Notes: generated by a model not told the origin, from the sequence alone. A DNA stretch of 64,000 bases from Puccinia triticina (GCF_026914185.1 NC_070558.1:8007501-8071500); one strand, 5' to 3'; shown: positions 45,172 through 58,693, counted from the first letter of the stretch. Translations and numbers: made by a program.

Positions 45172-47958
45172 GGAATAAGTAGGGCTGGGCCCCAACCCGA
45201 GGCCAGTCGGGTATACCCAACTATCCGACCCGGTTGGTCGGAGCACGGGATTTTTTTGGGGGGGTTTTTACCCAAGCAAATATCTCGGGTAAATGACTCG
45301 GGAGGAGTCTTGGAATAGGTTGGAGACCGACTTTGCATTACAACTTCAAGCGGACAGAAAGAACAAAAATTGGATCAAAGAAAAATTGAGGAGGCGCTGA
45401 CTCGTTATGTATTTGGGGAGTCATTGAGGTCTTCAGTTTCATCATAAGGAGTTGGGTCTAAAGTTCCAATTGAGTGATACCAGTCCTTCAGGCAGAGGAG
45501 GTGCTCAACCGATGTTGGGCTGAGACTGCTTTGTTGAGGACCGAGTATAGATTTGGATCTGGAAAAAACTTGTTCAGAGGGAGCGCTGGTGGCAGGGATG
45601 GCAAGATAACATCTTGCCAAAAGTGATGGATAAATGGATTGGTTGCTCCTCCAATATTCGAGAACTTTTGTGTTGCCAGACTCTTTAGTTGCGCGGAAGT
45701 AGTTCTGGATTTCTGCATCCAAGTCGTTTGATGTTTTTTCCAAACCAAAGATATTGGATAGAATGGAGCTCTGGTTTTTTTGGGGTTGTGTTACACCACA
45801 TCTTGCAGGACCACGATAAAAACGACGGGCCTCAATTTTGAAATTGCTGAGAACAACGGCGGGATTGAAATCAAAAGCAATCTCTTCTCAAATGAAATCC
45901 AAGTTTTTTTTGATGTACACCATTTTGATGCGCGGATCAAGTATCATCGCACATAATGGGGCTGTTTTATTCAAAGAGAGTCGTAGATATTTCTTGAGTT
46001 TTGCAATCATCTGGTCTGCAGATGGCAAGAGCTGGTTAGCGTTGTAGGCCAATTGTGCAAGGGTGATTTGCTTCGTCAAGGATATGTAGACTGGAATGGA
46101 AATGTTGAGGGTTGGGTATTGTACGGAGCAAAGAAACTTGGTTGCTTCATTGAGTGGTTTCAAGAATTGTATCAATTGGGAGACTTTCTCCCACTCAAGC
46201 GAGGTGAGCAAAAATTTAGCTGCTTCAGGTCGTTGACAGTACATGTTGCAGACATCTTTAAGTTCAAGAGCACGATCAAGCACGAGATAGGTTGATTTCC
46301 AGCGTGTCTTTACATCGAGGATAAGGGTTTTGGAGCTGCTTTCCGTTTGTACTTCGGCGTTTTTTTTTTGTGGTTTCAGTCTGTAAATTGGAGGATGAAA
46401 GACGCTTGTACTTTGATTGATCCAAGTGTTGGGTATCAACTGATGTCATGATCCCTTGAAATTGCTGACAGCGTTGAGGGGTAGCTCGGACAAAGACCGT
46501 TAGACCATGAACACGCGAAATAATAGTCTTGAGATTGACATTGTTTCCATTGGCAGTGCTAGGAGTTACAGCATGAGTGTGAGGATTGTCCATCTGATCC
46601 AGCGTCATCTCAGCCTCGGCGTGTTGAGGCTCGAGTCCAAAGGCTTCCAGTACATCTTTTGTGGCAAGATTGATGACATGGGCCATGCATCCCAAGAGAT
46701 GTTTGGATGCATAGAATCCACCGCCTAGTAGTTCTTCAATTCTAGTTGCAAGGGTGGAATTTTTGCTCGCATTATCAGCTGTAATGCTTGCTAGTTTCTC
46801 TGTGATTTTGTACTTGTCCAGGACGTCAATAAGGACTTCGGCGAAGTTGACTCCAGTATGAGAACCTGGATACAGCGGGTAGAAAATCATGATTATTCAA
46901 GCGGTGAAATTATGTATTCCATTTGCATTGTGGACTTACCGTGAACTTCAGGCATGGCAACCACAAGATTAATCAATTCTCAGTTTTTTGTAATCACATG
47001 AGCCGTGATTCCCAGGAACGCAACCGTGTTGGGTGAAGTCCAAGCATCAAGAGTAACACTGATATGATTGATATTTCCAAAAACATTGTGAAGATGATAG
47101 GTGTGAGACCTGTCTAAATAGTGCACCTCCATTGTGATTTTCTTCCTAGAGTACATCATGTTTCCAGGCCTTACTGTTGGATTCAACAGAGACATTACAT
47201 CTCAGAAAGATTGACGCTCAACAAACGAAAACGGCAAGTCAGCATCCGCCACAAGATAAACAAGTGCTTTTTTCAAAGAGTTCGAAGTGAGAATCTTGTC
47301 AAATTCTAAGAGTTCGAAGTGAGAATCTTGTACTTTAGTCTAACATTCTTTATGGACCTGGAATGTTATATTTTGATGCTTACTTTGTTGTCGTTTTTTT
47401 GCTTTTTAATCATTGCTCCAATGTCTTGCAAACCGGCTTCCACTTTGCAGGGGTCAAGTATCTGATGTTTACGGAATAAATGCTCACTCATGGACTTTGT
47501 ACTTGAGCTTTTGTCCTGGGCTAGCAAAGTGTTGCATGATCGGCCATTTTTCTTCAAAATCGCTGTACATTGTACCTTTTCCTCCTTTGGTTCATCCACA
47601 AAATACTTCCACACCCATGATTTGCGGGCTGGTTGGGAAGTTTCAGGGGCTTTGGGAGGGGACTGAGGGTTATCTTCTGGAGCGGAGCGTTTTTTCAACA
47701 TTGTGCTGCTGGTATTGAGTCCAAGTGGGCCGCTAGACTCCTGGAGTTGGATGGACAAGACCAAAATCACCAAAAAGTAGTTCCCCACGCACCCCAAGGC
47801 AGCGCAACAGCCGGTCTCCGCGGGGGGTACCCAATATCCGGCGGATAGTGCCCGGGAGTGGGTAATTCAATACCCAACCTTGGGTATACCCGCAGGGGAC
47901 CAGCGCGGGATGCCCTCCAGGCCTCGGGTATCACCCGGGGCCCAGCCCTAGGAATAAG
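45172..47958 (-). mobile_element. hAT-family DNA transposon with 8-bp target duplication
   Basis: Element 45180-47950 (2771 bp) is flanked by the perfect 8-bp duplication GGAATAAG (45172-45179 and 47951-47958). Its ends are perfect 14-bp inverted repeats TAGGGCTGGGCCCC (45180-45193 and 47937-47950), with further subterminal CGGGTA/TACCCG copies. The 8-bp duplication and the transposase domains place it in hAT. The transposase is broken, so the copy is non-autonomous, although its ends are intact. Confidence 0.95.
45405..47797 (-). pseudogene. Broken hAT transposase (BED zinc finger to dimerisation domain)
   Basis: The N-terminal exon holds a BED-type zinc finger (WVWKYFV, C..C in VQCTAILKKNGRSC, H..H in MSEHLFRKHQI). 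The catalytic core includes SVTLDAWTSPNTVAFLGI, GSHTGVNFAEVL, ITADNASKNS and LGCMAHVINLA. The C-terminal hAT dimerisation region is YPSLLARCYLAIPATSAPSE. Two likely introns keep phase. Three in-frame TGA codons interrupt it (47204-47202, 46982-46980, 45890-45888), at places where family members would have sense codons (the second where a Trp is expected). A frame change occurs at a run of ten T (46360-46369, plus strand). I describe it as decayed. The homopolymer change could instead be an assembly error. Confidence 0.88.
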
Positions 47959-48430
47959 GGATAAAGGAAAGAGGAAAAATGAAGCTGATATACAGGTTCC
48001 AATCACAACCTAGTTTTGTAATTGCTTGAACTTGGTAGGCAATGAGATAATGAATCCTGAAATATGGGCTCTGTATGATCTGGGGGATCCTCCTAGTAGC
48101 AAGGTCCCTGGGCTTTAACCACTTTCCTTTTGCACACTCATGCTTGGATGGTTATTCCTATAAGGGAATAACTATCTTCATTAGGGAATACTAATTCCCT
48201 AATGGTATTTAATATTCTTCTTTGAGTTAATAGGAGCTGTGAGTCCGCTACTGGTTGTGGATTCCATTCCTGGTGTGAGAACTGGTTTGTGCTCTTGTTC
48301 ACACTCTTTCTGGTGCAATGAGGAAGTACCTCTCTGCGCTAGGGGTTCTAAGCTAGCCTTTTGGCGCATGGAAGTATGTCCTCTGACAGTGATGCTTTTT
48401 TTTGACCCAAAACGGACACCTGGCATTGCC
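47959..48430. other. Spacer between two DNA transposons, with an inverted repeat
   Basis: CATTAGGGAATACTAATTCCCTAATG forms a hairpin near 48179-48204. No gene supported. Confidence 0.45.
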
Positions 48431-49554
48431 TGGCCGCAACAATGGGAAGTTAACTTATCCGTAACTAAAAGTAACGGATAACAAAACTTAATTGTTGCTG
48501 TTATCGTTGCGCTAATGGCAACAATGTTTCAGTTACGCTATTTTTTTATTTTTTTTCCTGATTTATTAGACCCGTTACGTTATCCCCCGCAGTTTAGGGG
48601 GATAACATGCGGATAACACGGGTTTTTTGCCCATTTTTACAGTGTTTTTGCGCCAGATAACGCAATTAGCGCGTTACTGGCATTATTTTTTGCGGTATTG
48701 AGGGGGAAATTGAAAGAATTCAGAGAACTAAGAGTATATTTCTTGAGTCAGAATCTTAATCACCACTATATACAAGTGTTGATCTTAAGATATTAGGAAA
48801 GAAAATTACCTAAGAGCAGGCGATTTTTTGCTCTGACAAAGTATGAAAATATGAAAGATAAAACAAGAGTGTTGTTTTGATTTGTCTGTTTCCCGTTTTC
48901 TATGCGGCTTACGGCGCTATGGCGAGACGGCTGAGGAGTCAAGCAAAGCTTTCTGTGTTTACATTGATTGTTGCCCTCATTAGCCTTTTTCTCTTTGTGC
49001 CTAGCTAGCAGTGGACACAGGGGTCTTACCGATTTTCTCTCCAACTCTTCGAGTGGAATCGGTTCCGGTCTTTGTCTGTTTAACTTTGCCTAAAGGATCA
49101 AGACGGAGGTTTAACTCTCATCTCTTCTACATCTTGGTTAGTAATCTAGCCGCTTACCTCTGGCGCTTGCTGTGATTCTTTCTCCAAGTGTCTTGGGGCT
49201 GGGAATATCCTCGAGCCTAGTCTTCTGGCTTGCGTATGTTGTACCTGCATGCACCAGAGGTGGATCATTTTTTTCAACCTTGCTTGCGCAGTCTTGGACT
49301 GCGGAAAAGGTTTGCTTTTTGCTTACCTTTGTCCGCAGCTGATTGAGATCCTGGCATCTCTCTCAATCTATGAGATTGATGCCATTCACCTAGGCGTGCA
49401 TTCTCACAGAAATCGCCCTCTGTTAAGTTATCCAAACGTGGGCAAGCACATTTTACCAGATAGCAATAATGTGTTATCTGATAACGGTGGGAAGTTACAT
49501 CACAAAAATCCCTCTGGATAACGTAATGTAAGTAACTTCCCATTGTTGCTGGCC
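48431..49554. mobile_element. Unclassified non-autonomous TIR element (1114 bp)
   Basis: Element 48436-49549 has perfect 17-bp inverted ends GCAACAATGGGAAGTTA (48436-48452 and 49533-49549). It is flanked by TGGCC on both sides (48431-48435 and 49550-49554), a 5-bp duplication, or 6 bp if the terminal C is shared. Both subterminal regions carry many GATAAC/GTTATC copies, as transposase-binding sites often do. No transposase frame inside. The duplication length does not match hAT (8), Mutator (about 9), CACTA (2-3) or mariner (TA). Confidence 0.8.
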
Positions 49555-50885
49555 AGTGCCAGCAGTACATACCACCATTAATAGAGGTACCAGCAGGGTA
49601 AATATTTAAGATGAGGTTGATTTTGAGCAGAATATTTATCCTGATCCACTTCATCAGCTGGTGGAGCTTGCCCATGGGACCTCTGCCAGGGTTTGCAACC
49701 CGGTTGACAGGCTCCCATCAGAGAAACACATATCTGATCTTGGCATGGCAACAGCGGCTTCTCCCCTTGGGCTTTCCCAGCAGCATTGGACCATCCACCT
49801 TCAGACACCTGGCCCCATTCACCTTCTTTCCAAGCATTGGCAAGACCAAAAAGCTTGCACAGGTCTGAAAAATCATGTGTTGCAACACCCAGACAATCAG
49901 TTTGTTTGGGTTGCATCTGCAGTAACTGTGGATGTGTTCTCCCAGGTGTCAGTCACGCTGCAGTATGAAATCAGCACCGATTGAGGAGGTGATAAAATCC
50001 CTGCTTGAGGCCCCCTAGCCCATTACCCTTGGGAATCTTACCTCCTGGGGTTTGAGCCCAAAACATACACCCTGCAATTCCTTGATGGTACCTGTCTGGT
50101 AAAAGTGGTACTGGGCTGCCTGGTTCTGGGGATAGATTGACATCCCTGATTGCTGAGCACTGACCTGCTCTGTGAAAAAAAAAGAAAGAAAAAATGACTG
50201 TAGAATAATGTTTCCTTCCGAGTACAGTAGGTTGCAGAAGCGCAACTGTATGCTACATAGTATTCAAAATTAACAATCCTGATCCCAACAAATTGATTAT
50301 TGTGAAAATTCATTATAGGCTATTGAATAATCCTGCCACCTAGATTTGCAATCTATGTTGTCACTGTAAAACTGCAAACCAAGTCAATAGGATTAGGCAA
50401 ACACAACCAAGTACACTCCTGGGCACAAAGCATCCCCTCCAAAGCAGAGGAATGATGTAGAAATGTTTTTTTTGGTTTGAGAAACATGCACAAACACGTA
50501 TACCTTTTTTGATTCCAGGAATATACAATAAGTAGCAAATCCCCAGTTTTCTCTTTTATTTTGTGATCCATTAGGATGGTTTATAAACTTTACACCCAAT
50601 CTTTCAGCAAATCTGCTATTGCAACATCAGAAAACTGATGAAAAAAGTTGTAGAACTTATATGTAATTTTATTCAGGTCAGCAAGTCACCAGCAGAAACA
50701 GTTCCTGTGGAAGGGCACCAGGGAGCAAAACTAAGAGGGCTACCAAGTGACTCATGTAGGGGCTTGACAAGAGGAAATAGATATAGTTTCAAGTAAGGAA
50801 AGATACTTGAGATACAGTTGGTAAAGTGGTAGAAATGACATTACTAGCTATAAGCATAGCTACATACTAGCATGTGAGAACTAAT
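49555..50885. other. Non-coding repeat-like DNA
   Basis: No supported gene or delimited element. The frames at 49578-49984 on both strands lack domains. Confidence 0.45.
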
Positions 50886-51084
50886 TAGGGTGTTCAAAGT
50901 TGACTTGCATAAAATCATAACACCATAAAATCATAAAATCTAAGCTGAAAAAAATATGTACCACCCAAACACTCAAATTAGAGCACCACTTCTAAAATGG
51001 TACATATAAAATCATCATTTGAAAATTTTATGATTTTATGATTTTATGTATTGAAAATTTTATGATTTCAACTTTGAACACCTA
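50886..51084. mobile_element. MITE of about 199 bp
   Basis: The ends TAGGGTGTTCAAAGTTGA (left) and TCAACTTTGAACACCTA (right) are inverted repeats with one indel. The interior is repeated ATAAAATCATAAAATC / GATTTTATGATTTTAT, also largely palindromic. Flanks suggest a TA duplication, but this is ambiguous. Confidence 0.65.
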
Positions 51085-51640
51085 AATATATGGATAATCT
51101 CAACAGTTCCATCCACAGTGCTGATGTGTTACACTAAAATTGGTGACATCAGCAGAGTAAAGCCAAAACCTCAGATGGCAGCTGTCCTATTGATGGAAAG
51201 AAATCATAATCCCACTCTTTTCTCACATGGAGGCATATTTTGCAGCCCTGCACTGCCCAACAAAGCTGTAAGATGTCTTGGATGTCCATTTTTGCAGGAA
51301 AGTGGTTGTGGGTGATACCCAAAATTGGTGGAGAAAGGGAAAATTGTCATCATGTTCTCCATTAACCTGGTAGCTGTTTTCAAAGCTGTTCCAAGCTCAT
51401 TCAATTTTTAGTTTTCCCCTGCCTAATTTGAAAATGGATGATAGATGGTGACATGTCGTCCCTCCTGTCACGTGAGACTCAGTTCCCCCCGCGACCAAAT
51501 GCATTCGATTCAGGAACCCCCTTTTAGCCTATGAGGATGGTGACCCCCCTCTGCAGTTCTACAGTAGCGCGACTCGAAGCAGCCAAAAGAGAAGACAATA
51601 ACCACCCAGCAGCAATCAAAAAAAGGGAACCGATCTCGAC
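51085..51640. other. Upstream region of SIN3
   Basis: From about 51450 onward the composition returns to gene-like DNA and must hold the SIN3 promoter and 5' UTR. No gene seen. Confidence 0.5.
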
Positions 51641-54600
51641 ATGGCCGATGACCCTCAAGAGACACAAGATAACGGCAGCAGCTCATATCGTACTCTCAAC
51701 GTTCGCGACGCACTCAGCTATCTCGATCAGGTCAAAGTTCGATTCCAAGACCAAAACGATGTCTACAACCAATTCTTGGACGTCATGAAACTCTTGTCAG
51801 TTCCAGCCTTGGCTAAGATTCATCTTCCGTAAAGCAGCAACCAGACCCATTGACATCCTCATAAAACCAAACCAAAAAATGGAATGGAACAGTAAAACTC
51901 AGTCAATCGACACTCCAGGCGTGATCGAGAGAGTCTCCACTCTATTCAGAGGCTACCCTTCCCTGATTCAAGGATTCAACACTTTCCTCCCGCCTGGGTT
52001 TCGGATAGAGTGCACCCTGGTCAGGCGAACCTCCTCCAACACCGAAGAAGCTGACTTGGTCACCGTCTATACTCCTGGAGAGATCACTCATAAAACCAGT
52101 CTATTCCCCAGGGACGGTAGCCCAGCGACGATACTCACCGATCACTCCGTTGGATCTTTGCCCCCTGGCTGGATTCACGTTCCGGCTGATCTTCCGTCTC
52201 TCTCGACTACTTCAGCTGATCCAACCTCAACAGCCGAAACCACTTCGAAAAGCTCAGCTAGCAACCTCTCGCCCACAGAGCCCACCAGCATACCCCCAAT
52301 TTCTGACATAACCCAGCCAAGCCCATCGGACCATTCAAGACCTCTGAGCACTTCAAACCAATCTTCCGATCCCTCCTCGAATCTTTCTATTGTCGGACCC
52401 CCCGAGCTACCCCCTAAGTCTAACAGCTGTCGCCAACGATCTACGAGCCCACAGGCCACCAGTCAGGAACAGCACAAAATCCGCTCACAGAGTCTCACTT
52501 TACCCCACACAATACCGGATTCGACCACAAAAGATCCTATTGGCCATAATCCTAGTTCCTCTTCGACAAAGTTCACCCCGGCAACCCTGCTAAATGAACC
52601 TCGTCTGACCAGTCCCGGTTTATTATCTAGAGGTTTGTACACCATTAATTCTTACTTGAGAGGAATTTAATTGTTGATTGACCGTTGTGAATAACACTCT
52701 GTACCAGCTCATTCACCTGCCATGGATGGCCTAGCCGTTGATCCAGTAATAAATCAAAGGGTACCTACGCCTACTCCCACCAACGAGCATCCAATATCAT
52801 CCAGACCTACCCATTCAGTTCAAACCAACCAAAATCCCCCGAATAGCCGTCATTACAGCCTAGAACCCAGTAGTACATCCAAGCTTGCCATCGCGCCCGA
52901 TCTCACAGATCCTAGCAAGTTCAAACCATCTCAACCCAAACCTATCCGTCCAAATTCAACGCTTATCCCAGGCATTCATCCGCCCCAACCTAATCTCAAC
53001 GGCAAACCGGTTGAGTTTAACTATGCTATCAATTACGTCAACAAGATCAAACATCGCTTTATTGATCAGCCGGAAATTTATAAAACTTTTCTCGAGATAC
53101 TTCAAACTTACCAAAGGGATGGAATGGCCATTGATTCGGTGTGTTTGTATTTGCCATCAATTGCTTCGGGTAACTAAGAAGTGTCATCGATCTCAATGAT
53201 CTGCCAAGCAGCTGACTGAGAAGTTATTTTCCCATATAGGTCTATGTCAAGGTTACCAAGCTGTTTTCGAATGCATCTGATCTGCTGGACGAGTTCAAAC
53301 AGTTCTTGCCTGATCTCAACGCGAGCTCTGTCGCGGGGCAAGTTTCGAAATCACCATTTCCACCACCACTCGTAAAAACCTCTTCGTCTACCAACCCCCA
53401 GCCGAATACCTCCCCCCAATCGTCACAACAGTCTAGCGCAACTCGAAAAACCTCGCATGAAAAAGTGGCAAACCCTATATTCCTATCACATCCTCAGCCT
53501 CTCTACCATCCCTCGACTTCCTCAAAACCGAACCACAGGGTAACCCCAGATACATCAAGGGCATACAAATCACATTCTGCCCTGCAAAATAACCTTCCAA
53601 CTGATCATATTCAGGACCCAACCGGACAATCCATCAAACCTTCTCCTCCTCGTTCGCAATCCCCTAGTAAGGTCCATTCCAACCTAGCTCGCGGCGCTTC
53701 TCCTGCCCTCCCAATGGTTCTCGACCCTCAAGTACTCTCGAGTACAACTAATGGCCTTCTAGATCCACATGTTGCTAGCTGTGGTCTTTCAAGCGTACCA
53801 ACTGCCGCACACACAGGAACAGGTTTAATGGGTCAATCAAATAATGGATTTATCGCAAGCGCTTCACCGGCCAGAGCCTCTGGGTCGCACCTCGTCTCAT
53901 CTACAGTACCCGATTACCACCCGCTTCATCAGAAAAGGTTGTTGGCAAGTCCGGCCAATCCAATCCCTGCAGATGACGAGTTCCCGGGACCGCCTAAGAA
54001 GAAAAGAGCTCTAGGAAATGGAAACCTTGAAGATACCAGTCTTCGGCCGATCAATGACCATTCTACCATTCCCACTGAACCTCACACGACTGCTTTCCTA
54101 CCAGACGATTTCGCCTCTAAGAAGATCAAGCGCTCAAAGTCCAAGACAAGTGCAAGCGCTGAGTCGATGCCACCTGCGGTCACCAATGAAGCCGTACAGC
54201 ATCGAATTGCCACCTTTCTCGAGCAGTACCGCTCATCCCAACCCGAATCGCACGAGGCAACAAACACGGAGCCAGCGCCACATAACTTTGCTACACCATC
54301 GGAACCGTATAGAAATCAGCCACAGCCGCTGCCCCATCACGCCGTTGATCCCACGATCGGCGGCCCATCGGCTTACATCCATCCCCACTTGCAATTGGTT
54401 CATGATCCTCATTTGGGAAGCTCAAATCTGGCCGGATACTCGACTTGTCAACCGTCCTACGTCGAGACCCACGATGCAATGGGAGGTCGTACACTGACTA
54501 ACACCAAGGAGGTCGCTCTATTTGAGTCAATACGAAAGTTTCTCAATGATCAAGATCTCTGGCTAGAATTTCTAAGGGTCTTAGACCTTTACAATCGGTC

Positions 54601-57600
54601 GATCATCGATTTCAAAACTTTATTGGATCGAGTATCAGTCTTCATTGGCGATGATGACGAACTGTTGGAGGACTTCAAAGGATTGGTTGGATATGACGTC
54701 AAGAACGATGGCTTGGTCGAAGGAGAGGTGTGGGAGATCAGGAATCAGGACATACGAGAGCGCGACAAAGTTGATGCATCAACGATCCAAAAGGAGTATG
54801 GGCCAAGTTACAAGCGACTACCGCGGGCTGAGATCGATTTGGCGTGTTCAGGAAGAGACGAGTTGTGCTGGAGTGTTTTGAATGATGAATACTTCGGGGC
54901 GGCGAAATTCGGAACGGAGTCTGGTGGACCAGGGCATCGGAAGACGAACTTTGAAGAGGTGGTTGCAATGACTGAGGGGGAGCGAGCGCATTTCTCATAC
55001 TGGTTAGAATGTATCAGTCGGACGATCGGCCATCTTGAATGCTTACGAGCTCGGATCGACGAGATGGAAGACCGAGATAAGGCAAGCTTCACACTGGGAG
55101 ATAATCTCGGCGGAGGCAGTCCATCTATCTACCATCGTACCCTTCGCAAAGTGTACGAGAGTAAATATCAATCTACCATCTTGCCTTACCTGCGCGACTA
55201 CCCTGCAAATACCATCCCAATCGTGCTCCGCCGGCTAAAGGAACTCGAGCTGAGCTGGAAGTCTGCTGAATCTCAATGGAACCTGATCTGGAGAGAGGTA
55301 GAACGAAAGAATTACTACAAAGCTCAAGATCATCAAGTGATCGCGTTCAAGTCCAACGAAAAGTCTCTGCTCAAAGGCCAGAACTTGTTGAAAGAGATTC
55401 ACGACTTGAAAAGGGACCAGAAGGCTTTGGTTTTCACGGTGAGTCTCAATGAAGACGGAGAGGCTTATCAAGATCCTTCCAAAAAATTCGAACCGTCCGT
55501 AAACTCCCCAACACGAATGGATGTAGACAAGGAGTCGGTTCCCAACCCATCATCCCCAGATCACGTCGAGATAATCTTAGAGAGCAAGATACCCCAAAAG
55601 ATTCATCGATCACCTGCTCCTTCAAGAGCAGCCCATCAAATCGAACTTGGATTCGAAGATATGGAAGTTTTTTTTGATGTTCTGAGGATCATCATCATGG
55701 CGCTCGACCGGTCTGCACTATCAAATCCAGAGCGAAGACGGATCGATGAATCCCTTCGGACGTTCATCCCGGCGGTCTGGAACATTTCAGCGACCGAGCT
55801 AGAGAAACAGATCCCGATTATCTACGATGATGAGTCTAGTGAGCCGAGCGAGTACGGCCGTCCCACTCAGCCGAGCCATGACGGCCCGACGACGACCAAT
55901 CAGCAAAATGTACTGGACCAGAAGGGTATCGAGACCCTCACGGAAGGCCTCTTGAAGATCCAGACCTCCCAGGAATCCAGACGTGCCCGCTCCCAAAACC
56001 TCGACACCCCCATGTCTTCCCCTCAACATTCCTATCAACTCACCCCTGCCGAATATGTCGCCACTACAATCCCTCAACCTGCTTTCAACGAGCCACATGG
56101 GCCTAGCTTCACCGGCTTGAATAAATGGACTAAGATTTCGGTGGTCGATAATCGGCCGAGCGATCATCCGGGCGCTGAGCAACCGGCCGATCGACGAGCC
56201 GGACGATGTTATAACGTCTTTGGATCTTCGACATATTACTTGTTGGTCCGGTTACTGCACGTGAGTTACTGTTTTCGTTTGGCAGCGGGAGAGGCAAAAT
56301 AATGGAGGGAGGGAGATCATGACTTGACGAAAATGTGATTATGCTTTTGTGTAGACACTCTACATGAGGTTGATCAAGTTGAAAACGATCGGACTCGAGT
56401 TGGGAAAACAAAAGCCTCGGTGGAGACGGATCAATCCGGTAGCCATCGAGCTCGGTCTCAGCCACTCGATCATCGGCCTGGATGACCATCCTAATCCCTC
56501 ATCCCAATTATATCCTTATTGTTTGGATCAACTCTCCCGCTACTTCGATGGTGAAATCGACTTCCACGCTTTTGAGGAATCGATCCGCGTTGCATTCCCT
56601 AGACATGGCTATCTTCTCTCGACTGTCGACAAACTAACGAACTCGATCTTAAAACAAGTTCAGTCTTTTCCTTGTTTTTCGTTGTTTCTTTCTTTCTTTG
56701 GTGGACCTAATTCTACTTCTTTTTTCTCTGTCTGTCTATTTCAATTGTGTCACCAGTTTGCACAAATTCATCAAGAACATAGAAACAAAGAGTTGTTGAA
56801 TTTGTTGAATCGGGAGCGGATTCTTAGTTCGATGAACCCGATCACTCAGATATCTTATCGGCATCAAGCGGAATCGATCCTGGAAGAAGAGGAAGGTGAA
56901 CTGTATCGTGCTGAATGGGTTAGTTTATTTTCTTCCACTGGCAAAAAAGTTTGGGGTTTCCAAAACATTCAGAAAGAAGAAGAAACTGATCACAATGGGG
57001 ACTCCTATCTTAGCATCCCGAAAGAATGTCCTTGAGTTTCCAGATCTTGAATCAAGGAGAGTCGACGTTCGAAGTCAAGACAGCCGCAGAGAAGTTGATG
57101 CATTACGTCGACACCTACGAGTTCGAAACGAGCACCGAGCTAGTCCAGCCAACGAAAGTGAGACGGCCGTTCCTGAGGTCCAACTTACTAATTGAAGAGC
57201 ACTCGGAAGATGAGGAGAATGAAGGAGAAGAAGGCAAAGAGGCAGCAGGGGCAGAAGACCACGAGATGCCGATGAACACCGACGATCGAAGTGTTGCGCT
57301 GGATCGGTCCCTGAAGGCGAAGAGGAAGCGGGGCGGCCGATTAGTGTTGCTTAACTCGAACAAGATCCGACTGTCAATTGACGCGAAGACGTACAAGCTA
57401 CAGTTCAACAATCATCGAAATACAAACCAACAAGCAAAGTCTTCTTCCTCGAAGCCGACAAATATGGGACATTTGCAGGACGAACCTACCGACCTCTTGG
57501 TCGTCAAGGACTTTAGCTTACCTTCCTCCCCCGACCTTGGCTCTCAAAAGACCATCCAAAACCAGAAGTTCATGGCTTGGCTGGCCAATCGTCAATCCGA

Positions 57601-57628
57601 GTTGAACGAACTCAATCGTGCCGTTTGA
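51641..57628 (+). CDS. SIN3: SIN3, scaffold of the histone deacetylase corepressor complex
   Basis: SIN3 bridges DNA-bound repressors and the Rpd3-type histone deacetylase in the nucleus. Exons: 51641-51795, 51893-52632, 52708-53138, 53240-56260, 56355-56657, 56757-56918 and 57014-57628. All phases close, giving 1808 residues. PAH1 (about 14-85) reads [20 protein letters not shown] and spans the first intron. PAH2 (about 400-470) reads [18 protein letters not shown] and spans the third intron. PAH3 lies near 864-930 ([20 protein letters not shown]). The deacetylase-interacting domain (from about 963) has [25 protein letters not shown], then [10 protein letters not shown] and [12 protein letters not shown]. 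The C-terminal Sin3a domain follows ([16 protein letters not shown]). Long Ser/Pro-rich linkers separate the PAH domains. Confidence 0.96.
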
Positions 57629-58693
57629 GGCTCCGTGCTATTCCTTTCCCACATCTCTCCCACGTAGAGCTTTCTTGTTTTAGACCCCTTTCTTCGCTGT
57701 TTCGTCACTTGATCATCAATTCATTTAGTCAGCTATGTTGTTTTTTAGTGTCTGCTTTCCTCTCACGTCACTGCTGTAATTTGCTTCGGTTTTACATATA
57801 TGTTCCCTTCGTGTCTCCGTGTGATGGTCCTATTCTCATCACTTTATCTCCCCTTACTTGTCTACATCCTATATTTATGGTGGAAAGTCTGACCATTCTT
57901 CCTTTCAAATTAATCAACTCAAGTGTATTTTTGTGCGTTTCTTTTTTGTATGATGGTTGTTGTATGTACACATTTTGACATAAAATGTAATTGATGTGCA
58001 CTATCTTGTTGAACTTGATCTGTCTTTGCCTTTGTTGGCTTTCTTTCTTCTTAATTCTAAATCAGTCAAGAACTTCCAAGAAATGTCAAATATTATACTG
58101 CATGCCAACGCACATTGGCAGGCTGGGATATATAGTGGAGTTTACTGATTCATCTGCAGCTCCGTAATCCTTATTGTAGGGGTCTCAAGATCCATGAAGA
58201 AGTGAATTATTGGTACTGCCTGTCTAGCTTCTTGATTTGACAGTTTCAGCTCATCCAGTACAGTACATCAGTCCATAATTTAAGCCTGAAATGATTGACT
58301 ACTTATTGATGAAAGTCAGGTCAGAATAGATGCTACTTCTAGTCAAATTACTGCAAAAAGCTAGTGAAATTATGATATAATTAGTGAGAAGTTTGCTTTG
58401 AGATGTAACAAGAAAAAATAGATAACAAATCGCTCTGCATGTAGTGAGAAAAGGTGGACATTGAATAAATCCGAATAAAGGAACACTGGCTAAGTAAAAA
58501 AATCTATGATGCAACAAAGAAATACCAAATAACATATGCAAGGTTTTTGAACAATGTGAATTTATAGAGCATTCATCTGGGCTCTGGAATTGAAAGTATT
58601 GAAGACACAGAAATTTTTGAAGCCCAAAAGCTGAACGATTGACTAACGGTATTGCTGTCGTCGCCTACCCAAGATGAGAGGAAACAATGTGTC
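57629..58693. other. Convergent intergenic region between SIN3 and the carboxylesterase
   Basis: T-rich SIN3 3' UTR up to about 58000, then AT-rich spacer. No gene supported. Confidence 0.5.

Noticed and set aside
48436..49549. Assigning the 1.1-kb TIR element to hAT
   Set aside because: The neighbouring hAT element has an 8-bp duplication and TAGGGCTGGG ends; this one has different ends and only TGGCC repeated in its flanks.
49578..49984. Overlapping frames of about 110 residues on both strands
   Set aside because: No domain in any frame; repeat-like DNA next to the TIR element.
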